From Amphritea sp. (lineage in GTDB: Bacteria > Pseudomonadota > Gammaproteobacteria > Pseudomonadales > Balneatricaceae): a stretch of 12,121 nucleotides of DNA. The notes below the pieces were generated by a model. It had not been told where the DNA came from. It saw nothing but the letters and a program-made list of their open reading frames with translations, and made no database searches. The stretch lies in NCBI GenBank assembly GCA_018067325.1, contig JAGPUU010000027.1:1-12121 (forward strand), read 5' to 3'. Shown in pieces: positions 1 through 5,956 of this stretch. Each line of letters opens with the position of its first letter. Position 1 is the first letter of the stretch. Position numbers and translations under genes: made by a program.

Positions 1-335
1 TGCAACGGGCGATGGATGAAACCGAACGTCGTAGAGAAGTACAGGTAATCTATAATAAGAAGCACGGTATTGTACCTGTAGGTATTGTTAAATCTGTTGC
101 CGATATTATGGAAGGAGCATCCGCTATTCCGGGGCGTAAAACCAAAACCGGCCGGAAGGTGGCAGAACCCGTCGCTGAATTTGAGATTGATCCTAAGAAA
201 CTCACCACTGCTGAGTTGGCGAAGACGATGAGCCGCCTGGAAGACAAGATGTATGAATCGGCTAAAAATCTTGAATTTGAAAAAGCAGGCCACTACCGGG
301 ATCAGCTGGAAAAACTTAAGCATAGCGGCTTATGA
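1..335 (+). CDS. uvrB: UvrB, excinuclease ABC subunit B (C-terminal end, partial)
   Basis: This is the last 110 codons of UvrB, the DNA-damage-verifying helicase-like subunit of nucleotide excision repair, which hands the lesion to UvrC. The frame is open from base 3 and the start lies upstream of the window. The first visible residues, QRAMDETERRREVQ, followed by the YNKKHGIVP stretch, match the end of helicase domain 2 of UvrB. After a Lys/Arg-rich linker comes a typical UVR (UvrB/UvrC interaction) motif, about residues 68-103 counted from the Met at base 12, with the hallmark NLEFEKAGHYRDQL. The TGA stop is at 333-335. Its last sense codon is at the same time the stop of the convergent kinase gene. 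Identification is firm; only the extent of the gene is unknown. Confidence 0.95.
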   Translation, partial: QRAMDETERRREVQVIYNKKHGIVPVGIVKSVADIMEGASAIPGRKTKTGRKVAEPVAEFEIDPKKLTTAELAKTMSRLEDKMYESAKNLEFEKAGHYRDQLEKLKHSGL

Positions 336-1280
336 TGTGCCTGCTATAGGCAGGCTAATTTCGAAGCAAGTTCCTTTGCCCTGGGCGCTCTTAACATTAA
401 TAGTGCCATTATGGTCTTTTATAATTCCGTAAACGATCGACAAGCCCATTCCCGTTCCCTGGCCTACGGGCTTTGTAGTGAAAAAAGGGTCAAAAATCTT
501 TTTGCATACCTGTTCATCCATACCGCTGCCGTTATCTTTAATGCGAATAATGATCACATCATCCTGACTGGTGGCGGAGATAAAAATTTGTGGATTCTGG
601 TTATACTCCAGAGCTTGTTTGGCATTTATTAATAGATTGAGAAATACCTGATTTAACTCACCTGGGTTACATTCAACTAAGGGAAGAGAGTCGATCATAC
701 AGTTCACAGCAATACTGTCATTCAGTTCGCTTTGTAGTATTTTTAATGTGCTGTTAAGGCCCGCAGCCAGGTCGGCTTTAACCCGTTCTGATCCCTGACT
801 ATGAGAGAAGTGGCGCAGGTTCTGTACAATATCTCGCAGTCGTATCAGGCCCTCTTCAGTATCCGTAAGTAGTTCTTCCGTATCTTCTTGTATAAATATC
901 AGATCTTGCTCATCCAGTAACGTTTGAAGCTGATCTGATAGTGAAGGGGAGAGGTTTTGTTGCTCCTGCCATTGGCGATTGAGCTTTAATAGCGCGTTGT
1001 ATGAATTAATATAACGGCGCAAACTTTCCATATTGCTTAAAACAAATGCTAGTGGGTTGTTAATCTCATGGGCAATACCCGCTGATAAGGTTCCCAGAGT
1101 AGCCAGTTTTTCATTACGTAACATCAGGCTTTGTTGCTCCTTCAGCCTGTTATTAGTATTTAATAGTTCATTATTGAGTTTGAATAGTTCTCTGGATTTA
1201 TCTTCCAGTAGTTGCTCCGCTTCGCGACGTGCTTTTTTTTCTCTACGGTATGCTTCCTGATAGGCGATATCTTGACTCAT
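330..1280 (-). CDS. Soluble sensor histidine kinase, partner of H-NOX (HnoK-like)
   Basis: This is a 316-residue kinase with no signal peptide or membrane segment, so it is cytoplasmic. Residues 5-60 are strongly charged and heptad-like (coiled coil). The H-box lies around His71 (AGIAHEINNPL), the predicted phosphorylated residue. The ATPase domain has an N-box at 216-223 (NLLINAKQ), a G1 box DNGSGM at 249-254, an F-box FDPFFTTK at 263-270 and a G2 box GQGTGMGLS at 273-281. All catalytic motifs look intact. It has no sensor domain of its own, which fits a kinase whose input comes from a separate protein. The gene starts 11 bp after the H-NOX gene, with the SD GAGGAA, so they form one operon. 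By analogy with HnoK, NO-bound H-NOX should modulate its autophosphorylation. Likely targets are the three divergent receiver proteins. Partner assignment is inference from position. Confidence 0.9.
   Translation of the reverse strand: MSQDIAYQEAYRREKKARREAEQLLEDKSRELFKLNNELLNTNNRLKEQQSLMLRNEKLATLGTLSAGIAHEINNPLAFVLSNMESLRRYINSYNALLKLNRQWQEQQNLSPSLSDQLQTLLDEQDLIFIQEDTEELLTDTEEGLIRLRDIVQNLRHFSHSQGSERVKADLAAGLNSTLKILQSELNDSIAVNCMIDSLPLVECNPGELNQVFLNLLINAKQALEYNQNPQIFISATSQDDVIIIRIKDNGSGMDEQVCKKIFDPFFTTKPVGQGTGMGLSIVYGIIKDHNGTINVKSAQGKGTCFEISLPIAGTS
339..360 (+). terminator. Possible uvrB terminator inside the kinase 3' end
   Basis: Four bases after the uvrB stop, GCCTGC (339-344) pairs perfectly with GCAGGC (350-355) around a 5-base loop, followed by the short T-rich tail TAATTT. 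It lies inside the last codons of the opposing kinase gene, so the sequence does double duty. The U-tract is weak, so termination may be partial. Confidence 0.4.
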
Positions 1281-1291
1281 TTAGTGTTTCC

Positions 1292-1831
1292 TCAAGCCTG
1301 AAATCGGATGATCAAATCACAATGATCATGGCCTTTATGCATACAACGTGGGTGTTCTAAGGTGATGGTTGTTTTGTAGTGTTGCGCTGCACCACGAATC
1401 AGGCCTTCTGCCAGAATACAGAGCTGGCGAGGAGAACGGTATTCCATGAGCAGTGTTTGATCGTCTGTATCAATGCAGTTAAAGGAGGGCAGGTTAGGAT
1501 TTTCATAAAGTTTTCGCACCTCGACATGGATAACTTCATCGACGCTTTTTAAAAAACCGCGAAGCGTGTTTTCCTGTTCAATAAAAATAGGGTAGCGGTC
1601 TGCAAGCTGACTGAACATATATTCACCAAACATTCCGATAACCTCTGAATCCGGCATTTCCAGTTTGGCCGAAACCGCACCAACCAGCACCATTAGGTCT
1701 TCGTCGGGATAGCTCTTTCCAGCGGTATAGATTCCGGCATTACCCAGCTCGGATAAAATGTTGTTCCAGGCCTGCATGCCGCAACGTTGTTCAACCAGCT
1801 CTTCAAGAATATTAAAAATCACACCCTTCAT
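1292..1831 (-). CDS. H-NOX heme nitric oxide sensor
   Basis: This is a heme-based gas sensor of 179 residues, the usual length of stand-alone bacterial H-NOX proteins. I start it at the ATG at 1831-1829 because the family begins MKGxIFN; the frame is open to 1861, but the extra ten residues do not belong to the family, and an AAGG SD lies upstream of 1831. In this numbering the proximal heme ligand is His102 (DEVIHVEV), the heme propionate motif YxSxR is Tyr131-Ser133-Arg135, and the heme-bending residues Ile5 and Pro115 are present. Position 140 is Leu rather than the Tyr that stabilises O2 in obligate-anaerobe homologues, so it should bind NO and not O2. Cys138, His160, Cys163 and Cys171 match the structural zinc site known in Shewanella H-NOX. 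It is the first gene of an operon with the kinase. Confidence 0.95.
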   Translation of the reverse strand: MKGVIFNILEELVEQRCGMQAWNNILSELGNAGIYTAGKSYPDEDLMVLVGAVSAKLEMPDSEVIGMFGEYMFSQLADRYPIFIEQENTLRGFLKSVDEVIHVEVRKLYENPNLPSFNCIDTDDQTLLMEYRSPRQLCILAEGLIRGAAQHYKTTITLEHPRCMHKGHDHCDLIIRFQA

Positions 1832-1843
1832 AAACTTCGCCTT

Positions 1844-1884
1844 CGACATTAAATGTCGCAAATGTCACATATGTCTTAAATGTA
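1844..1884. promoter_or_regulatory. Divergent operator: 15-bp palindrome plus 9-bp-period ATGTC repeats
   Basis: The perfect palindrome CGACATTAAATGTCG spans 1844-1858, 13 bp upstream of the H-NOX ATG. From inside it, ATGTC recurs at 1853, 1862 and 1871, with the variant ATGTA at 1880: four copies with an exact 9-bp period. The block lies between the divergent H-NOX and HTH-receiver genes and overlaps the expected H-NOX leader or RBS region. Directly repeated short sites suit an excisionase-type HTH such as the one encoded next door, so autoregulation by that protein is a reasonable guess. Which protein binds is not shown by the sequence. Confidence 0.5.
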
Positions 1885-1923
1885 GTCTATGCTGAGTCTA
1901 ATGCAAATAAGAGATTGTGTATT

Positions 1924-2505
1924 ATGAAAACTCTTACCAGCGGAGATATCGCTAATTATCTAGATGTGACTCAGAGAACGGTTATCCGTTGGATTAATAG
2001 TGGGAAACTTAAAGGATTTAAACTTCCTGGTCGGGGTAATAATCGAATTCAGACTGTAGATTTTGTTGAATTTCTTAAACAGAACCGGATGCCGATACCC
2101 GATAAATTGCAGGAAGAATTCAGTCCAGCATCAACGAATATCCTACTGATTGATGATGAGCCTGCAGTGCTTAGAGCGATGACCAGAGCATTGAAGTCAT
2201 TGCACCTGAAGATACACAGCGCAGCAGATGGTTTTCATGCAGGGTTGCTTTTAGAGCAGTTAAATCCTGCCATGATTGTGCTGGACCTGAGCATGCCGGG
2301 TATGGATGGGTTTGCTGTCATCAGATACATCAGAGATGAGCAGAAAAATTCTGATATTCGCATATTAGTAGTTTCAGCGTTGGCGGGTCAGCAGTTAGAT
2401 CATGCTTTGGCGATGGGTGCTGATGCCGTTTTGTCTAAGCCTTTTTCTAATGCCCAGCTACGCAAAACTATTTCTGAATGGCAGCATCCAACGGTTGAAA
2501 TATAA
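1924..2505 (+). CDS. HTH-receiver response regulator (excisionase-type DNA-binding domain)
   Basis: This 193-residue response regulator has the unusual order DNA-binding domain first, receiver second. Residues 1-52 form an excisionase/MerR-like HTH (TSGDIANYLDVTQRTVIRWI, then the basic GKLKGFKLPGRGNNR wing). After a short linker, residues 71-187 form a CheY-like receiver with acidic pair Asp77-Asp78, phosphoacceptor Asp121 (VLDLSMPGMDG), switch Ser151 and Lys172, all intact. I start at the ATG at 1924 (SD-like TAAGAGA at 1908-1914) rather than the TTG nine bases upstream. It is divergent from the H-NOX/kinase operon and opens a three-gene receiver operon; the next gene begins 12 bp later. It resembles the HnoC transcription factor of the NO-responsive Hno network by context, though equivalence is inferred. 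Confidence 0.88.
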   Translation: MKTLTSGDIANYLDVTQRTVIRWINSGKLKGFKLPGRGNNRIQTVDFVEFLKQNRMPIPDKLQEEFSPASTNILLIDDEPAVLRAMTRALKSLHLKIHSAADGFHAGLLLEQLNPAMIVLDLSMPGMDGFAVIRYIRDEQKNSDIRILVVSALAGQQLDHALAMGADAVLSKPFSNAQLRKTISEWQHPTVEI

Positions 2506-2517
2506 AAGGGAGTATTT

Positions 2518-3801
2518 ATGGAATATACGGATCGTTCAATACTGTTGGTTGATGATGAGAAGCCGGTACTTAATTCACTGAAGCGGTTACTCAGGCCTTT
2601 GCGCTGCCAGGTGTTAACAGCTGAATCCGCAACCGCGGGGTTGGAACTGCTAGAACAACAGACAGTGGATATTATTATCAGCGATATGCGGATGCCAGAA
2701 ATCGGCGGAGAGGTTTTTTTACAGAAGGTGGCTGAGCGCTGGCCTGAGACTGAGCGAATTATAATTACTGGTTTTTCAGACACTAAGAGCACCATTGATG
2801 CCATTAATAAAGGCAAAGTAAGCCGCTTTCTGATGAAACCCTGGCAGGATGAAGAAGTACTTAAAGTGGTTTGTAAGGGGTTTGAACTGGCCCAGTTGAA
2901 ACAGCAAAACGTATCACTGCAGCAACTGACTGAGAAGAAAAAGAAAGAGCTGGAACAGCTTAATGTTCAATTGGAAGATAAAGTTAAACTGCGCACCGAA
3001 CAACTGGAAGCCAGTAATTTAAAACTGATTTCGAGCTATCGAGCCATGGTTAGAATGTTCTCTGCAATTACCGCCCGCCGTTTGGGGCAGGATAGTCATA
3101 AAGGGAGCCAGCTGAATAGCCTTCTAGTAAGAACAGCAAGACTGACTCCTATAACGGGAAAAGCTTTGAAACAGCTTTATTTTGCCTGGCAGCTTCGTAA
3201 TATTGGCAAGCTTAGTTTTGCGGATGAACTGATTAATCAGGCTTATGTAACGCTTCCGGCTGAAAATCAACGGCAGTTTCAACAACACCCCCTCAGGGCA
3301 CAGGCGGCTACAGTACTGGTTGCTCCTCTGTTTCCTGCGGGTGAAATTATCGTTCAGCATAAAGAATATCTGGATGGCTCGGGTTATCCAAAGGGGCTTA
3401 AAGGGGAACAGATTAGCTACAGTGCGCAGTTGCTTTGCGTCGTTAATGACTATGTAGAGTTGATTTCGGGGCTCTATCAGAAACGCTCTTACAGTAGTCA
3501 TGAAGCGCTTGCGTATTTAAAAGAGTTCGCCGCCGAACGATACAATGCTGAAATTGTTGACCTCTTGTGTTCAGTCGTTGACCAGTTAGTTGCAGAAGGA
3601 GAGGTAGAGCATGAGCGATGCCTGGCGACCAGTGCGCTCATTTCTGGAATGGTGCTCAGCCGAGATCTACTGACGATACAAGATGTTCTGTTGTTGGGAG
3701 CCGGTCAGACGTTGGATAGCTCAGTGATTGCGCGTCTTTCAGAGATGGAGCAGAATCTTGAAGAACAGTTTGAAGTGTTTGTACGGCAGGAGGCTAGTTA
3801 A
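2518..3801 (+). CDS. Receiver-HD-GYP response regulator with degenerate active site (HnoD-like)
   Basis: This 427-residue protein has a receiver at residues 6-120 (acidic Asp12-Asp13, phosphoacceptor Asp56, switch Thr84, Lys107), a charged coiled coil at about 123-170, and an HD-GYP-like domain at about 172-355. Normal HD-GYP enzymes are metal-dependent c-di-GMP phosphodiesterases. Here the HD pair of HDIGK is replaced by Arg227-Asn228 (LRNIGK), the HHE motif reads QHKE (280-283), and the VaD metal Asp is Asn310, while DGSGYP (286-291) is kept. It is therefore very probably inactive as a phosphodiesterase and acts by binding. The closing 365-410 stretch (SGMVLSRDLLT...LLLGAGQ) is a usual HD-GYP tail. 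SD AAGGGAG lies before the ATG. The architecture matches HnoD of Shewanella, a degenerate HD-GYP regulator in the H-NOX network. Confidence 0.9.
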   Translation: MEYTDRSILLVDDEKPVLNSLKRLLRPLRCQVLTAESATAGLELLEQQTVDIIISDMRMPEIGGEVFLQKVAERWPETERIIITGFSDTKSTIDAINKGKVSRFLMKPWQDEEVLKVVCKGFELAQLKQQNVSLQQLTEKKKKELEQLNVQLEDKVKLRTEQLEASNLKLISSYRAMVRMFSAITARRLGQDSHKGSQLNSLLVRTARLTPITGKALKQLYFAWQLRNIGKLSFADELINQAYVTLPAENQRQFQQHPLRAQAATVLVAPLFPAGEIIVQHKEYLDGSGYPKGLKGEQISYSAQLLCVVNDYVELISGLYQKRSYSSHEALAYLKEFAAERYNAEIVDLLCSVVDQLVAEGEVEHERCLATSALISGMVLSRDLLTIQDVLLLGAGQTLDSSVIARLSEMEQNLEEQFEVFVRQEAS

Positions 3802-5151
3802 ATGACAGGGACAATACTATTGATTGATGATGATCCTGCTATTTTACGAGCTTTGAAACGATTACTGCGGCCGAGCGTTGAAAAACTGGGGTTAGAGATT
3901 TTTTCAACTTCAGAAGCGCAAGAAGCATTACAACTGGCGCAGCAGGAAGAACCAGAGCTCATAATATGTGATCAGCGGATGCCAGGGATTCTCGGCACTG
4001 AACTGTTACGAAAAATATCAGATCTGGGTTTGTCAGCGCAGCATTATATCGTTAGTGGTTATGCCGACTTTGATCAGATTACAGAGGCATTTAATCAAGG
4101 GGTTATCCATCAGTTTATTGCTAAGCCCTGGGATGAGCGTCAGCTGTTACATAGTATCGACCAATTGTTCAATATCCAGAAAATGGATGGGCAACCTTTG
4201 AATAGTGATGGCGTATTATTTCATGGCATGCTCAGCCAGGACCCCAAAATGCTGGAGATGTTTCAGCAGCTAACGCGTCTTTCTAATGCTAATGCGCCGA
4301 TAAACCTGTCGGGTGAAACCGGCACAGGTAAAGAGTTGGCGGCACAGGCAATTCATCTTGAAAGCCATCGAAGAGATAAGTCTTTTGTTGCCGTAAATTG
4401 TGCCAATTTTACCGATCAGATGATGGAAGCTGAATTGTTCGGACACAAAAAAGGTGCCTTTACCGGAGCCGTAGAAGATCGGATCGGGTTGTTGCAGGAA
4501 GCCGATGGAGGAACTTTATTCCTTGATGAAGTGACGACATTACCCCTGGCACTACAGGCTAAGTTACTCAGGGTATTGCAGGAACGGCGCTTTCGACCGG
4601 TAGGCGGGAATCATGAGTATAGTTTTGATGTTCAGTTAATATCTGCATCATCGCAGTCTATTCAAGATGCGGTAGCCAGTGGGGCGTTCAGGCCTGATCT
4701 TCAGTATCGTCTTGAGGTTTTGCCGGTACATATACCTCCGCTACGCCAACGGCCGGTTGATATTATTCCGCTGCTACGCTTCTTTCTGAATCAGCTAATG
4801 TTGCCTGAAGAGATAGGCCTTACTGAACGACTGCAGAGTCAGTTGAAAGGGTACTCATGGCCCGGCAACGTACGTCAGTTATATAATGTGGCACAGTACC
4901 TTGCGGCTATGTGTGATAGGCGTGAGACATTAATTGATATAGACCTGCTACCGCAGCATATTATCTGTATAGATTGTCCGGAGCGGCAGGAAGAGTCTGC
5001 TGATCGCCTCAAACCATTGCAGCAGTTAGATGTGACTGAGCTGCAACAATTATTGGATAAACATCAGGGTAACCGTACAGCAACGGCTGAATCTCTTGGA
5101 ATCAGCCGTATGACACTATGGCGTCGTATGAAAGAGCTGGCAGTTAATTGA
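3802..5151 (+). CDS. Sigma-54-dependent response regulator (NtrC family)
   Basis: This 449-residue bacterial enhancer-binding protein has an N-terminal receiver (about 3-120; acidic Asp9-Asp11, phosphoacceptor Asp57, switch Ser85, Lys108), an AAA+ domain (about 138-368) and a Fis-type HTH (about 410-446, GNRTATAESLGISRMTLWRR). Walker A is GETGTGKE (171-178), the sigma-54 contact loop GAFTGA is intact (218-223), Walker B is GGTLFLDE (236-243), and the FRPDLQYRLEVLPVHIPPLRQR-type region carries arginine fingers Arg297 and Arg303. It should remodel sigma-54 RNA polymerase when phosphorylated. The ATG follows directly on the stop of the preceding gene, with AGGAGG at 3788-3793, so translation is probably coupled. 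It ends at a strong terminator. The intergenic region just downstream has repeats and a -24/-12 promoter that make attractive targets. The intact GAFTGA separates it from VpsR-like proteins that lost sigma-54 dependence. Confidence 0.95.
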   Translation: MTGTILLIDDDPAILRALKRLLRPSVEKLGLEIFSTSEAQEALQLAQQEEPELIICDQRMPGILGTELLRKISDLGLSAQHYIVSGYADFDQITEAFNQGVIHQFIAKPWDERQLLHSIDQLFNIQKMDGQPLNSDGVLFHGMLSQDPKMLEMFQQLTRLSNANAPINLSGETGTGKELAAQAIHLESHRRDKSFVAVNCANFTDQMMEAELFGHKKGAFTGAVEDRIGLLQEADGGTLFLDEVTTLPLALQAKLLRVLQERRFRPVGGNHEYSFDVQLISASSQSIQDAVASGAFRPDLQYRLEVLPVHIPPLRQRPVDIIPLLRFFLNQLMLPEEIGLTERLQSQLKGYSWPGNVRQLYNVAQYLAAMCDRRETLIDIDLLPQHIICIDCPERQEESADRLKPLQQLDVTELQQLLDKHQGNRTATAESLGISRMTLWRRMKELAVN

Positions 5152-5170
5152 TTTTTTACTCTCTTTATCG

Positions 5171-5196
5171 AGCCGCCTTATAAGGCGGCTTTTTTG
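5171..5196 (+). terminator. Rho-independent terminator of the receiver operon
   Basis: A perfect 10-bp inverted repeat (AGCCGCCTTA at 5171-5180, TAAGGCGGCT at 5181-5190) is followed by a run of T through 5195. It lies 19 bp after the stop of the sigma-54 regulator. There is no comparable U-tract on the minus strand, so it acts on plus-strand transcripts. Confidence 0.9.
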
Positions 5197-5220
5197 TGTC
5201 ACTTTTATAGTCTTTTCAGG

Positions 5221-5272
5221 TGTAACAAATGCTGTAACAACTGTAACAGGTGATACGTGACCCTATGTAACA
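5221..5272. promoter_or_regulatory. Cluster of four TGTAACA repeats, candidate activator sites
   Basis: The heptamer TGTAACA occurs at 5221-5227, 5233-5239, 5242-5248 and 5266-5272. Each is a near-palindrome (TGT-A-ACA). Offsets between copies include 21 bp (first to third), about two helical turns. The cluster lies roughly 90-140 bp upstream of the predicted start of transcription at 5361, the usual distance for an enhancer-binding-protein site. The activator gene ends only 70 bp upstream, so it is the obvious candidate ligand (inference). Confidence 0.6.
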
Positions 5273-5333
5273 ACCTTCGGCTATCAAGGTGCTGTTATTA
5301 TATAAGCTATTGAAATATATAAATAAAAATTAC

Positions 5334-5350
5334 TTGGCATAGGTTATGTA
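5334..5350 (+). promoter_or_regulatory. Sigma-54 (-24/-12) type promoter for the surface-structure operon
   Basis: TTGGCATAGGTTATGTA at 5334-5350 fits the sigma-54 consensus YTGGCACGRNNNTTGCW in the essential GG (5336-5337), in the spacing of the -24 and -12 elements, and in the G at 5348. The -12 element reads TG-T rather than TG-C, and the C at position 7 is T, so it is good but not perfect. It predicts a transcript start near 5361, about 60 bp before the subunit ATG. No convincing sigma-70 promoter was seen in the same stretch, although AT-rich -10-like sequence lies around 5296-5306. Confidence 0.55.
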
Positions 5351-5360
5351 TAGTCTTGTA

Positions 5361-5392
5361 TGTAAAGTGCGACAGTCAGTTCGCTTTTTACA
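5361..5392 (+). promoter_or_regulatory. 5' leader stem-loop at predicted transcript start
   Basis: TGTAAAGTGCGA (5361-5372) pairs with TCGCTTTTTACA (5381-5392) across an 8-base loop: a 12-position stem with one G-U pair and one U-U mismatch. Its first base coincides with the start of transcription expected from the -24/-12 promoter. Such a 5'-terminal stem could protect an mRNA for an abundant secreted protein. Alternatively, the inverted repeat could be a DNA operator. Confidence 0.5.
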
Positions 5393-5420
5393 GCAAATTA
5401 TAACTTAGGGGGATTTTCCC

Positions 5421-5870
5421 ATGAAAATGTTTAAAAAAATTCTGCTCGTTACTGTAGTTTCTTCGCTGATTAGTGGCCATGCCTTAGCCACAAATCTGGA
5501 CAGTGATTCCGCCACCGTCAGTATGGCTGTTTCCCAGTATGCCGCTTTAACCGGGCTGGACGATTTTGTTCTGTCTACCACAGATACCGATGGTGCTGCT
5601 GGTGCGGTGTATTCGGGTACTGATTCTTTTAATCTGGAATCAAATGATCAGGTACGAGTCAGCCTCTCAGGTGGTGATCTGAGTAACGGTACAGATTCTG
5701 TTTCTACCAGTTACTCGATGGATGATGGTGGTACTACTTTTGATACCACTGCCGACTCAGTGCACAACGGAACTCACACCGTTGCAGCATCAGCAACACT
5801 TGGCGCTATTTCTGCTCAGAAAGCCGGCGCTTATTCTACGGTCATTACTTTGACTGTCGCAGCGTTGTAA
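5421..5870 (+). CDS. Small secreted Ig/fimbrial-like subunit
   Basis: This 149-residue exported protein has a classic signal peptide (MKMFKKILLVTVVSSLISGHALA, cleavage after about residue 23). The mature part is acidic, rich in Ser, Thr, Asp and Gly, cysteine-free and predicted all-beta; it ends in the AGAYSTVITLTV strand pattern common in fimbrial and Ig-like subunits. Its core motifs TGLDDF (44-49), LESN (72-75) and LGAISAQ (127-133) recur in the N-terminal part of the LruC protein four genes on, so the two share a fold and probably an assembly route. It is the first gene after the sigma-54-like promoter, with SD AGGGGGA, and is followed by a stable hairpin before the chaperone gene. It is probably the major structural subunit of an extracellular fibre or matrix. 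I do not recognise a named family, and the role is inferred. Confidence 0.8.
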   Translation: MKMFKKILLVTVVSSLISGHALATNLDSDSATVSMAVSQYAALTGLDDFVLSTTDTDGAAGAVYSGTDSFNLESNDQVRVSLSGGDLSNGTDSVSTSYSMDDGGTTFDTTADSVHNGTHTVAASATLGAISAQKAGAYSTVITLTVAAL

Positions 5871-5871
5871 G

Positions 5872-5914
5872 AGTGGCCGCAAGGCGGCCTTCGGGTCGCC
5901 ACTACTATATTTTT
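5872..5914 (+). promoter_or_regulatory. Intercistronic hairpin with UUCG loop (possible attenuator or mRNA-stability element)
   Basis: Right after the subunit stop, GGCGGCC (5883-5889) and GGTCGCC (5894-5900) form a 7-bp stem (one G-U) closed by the very stable C(UUCG)G tetraloop. Competing pairings exist: GGCCGC 5875-5880 with GCGGCC 5884-5889, and AGTGGC 5872-5877 with GCCACT 5898-5903. A T-rich stretch follows only after several bases (5908-5914), so any termination is likely partial. This would give more subunit than chaperone and secretin mRNA. Confidence 0.55.
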
Positions 5915-5956
5915 AAATCATTGGTGTAATCAAATGTCGCTTGCAGGGGACCTAGC

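Noticed and set aside
1832..1861. N-terminal extension of the H-NOX protein by ten residues (start at 1861)
   Set aside because: The family starts at MKGxIFN, catalytic numbering fits the start at 1831, and the extension would cover the operator palindrome.
5221..5272. CRISPR-like array
   Set aside because: Repeat units are only 7 bp with irregular short spacing and no cas genes are present; regulatory sites fit better.
5931..5946. Second sigma-54 promoter (TTGG and TTGCA elements) before the chaperone gene
   Set aside because: The distance between the GG and GC elements is several bases too long for a -24/-12 promoter.
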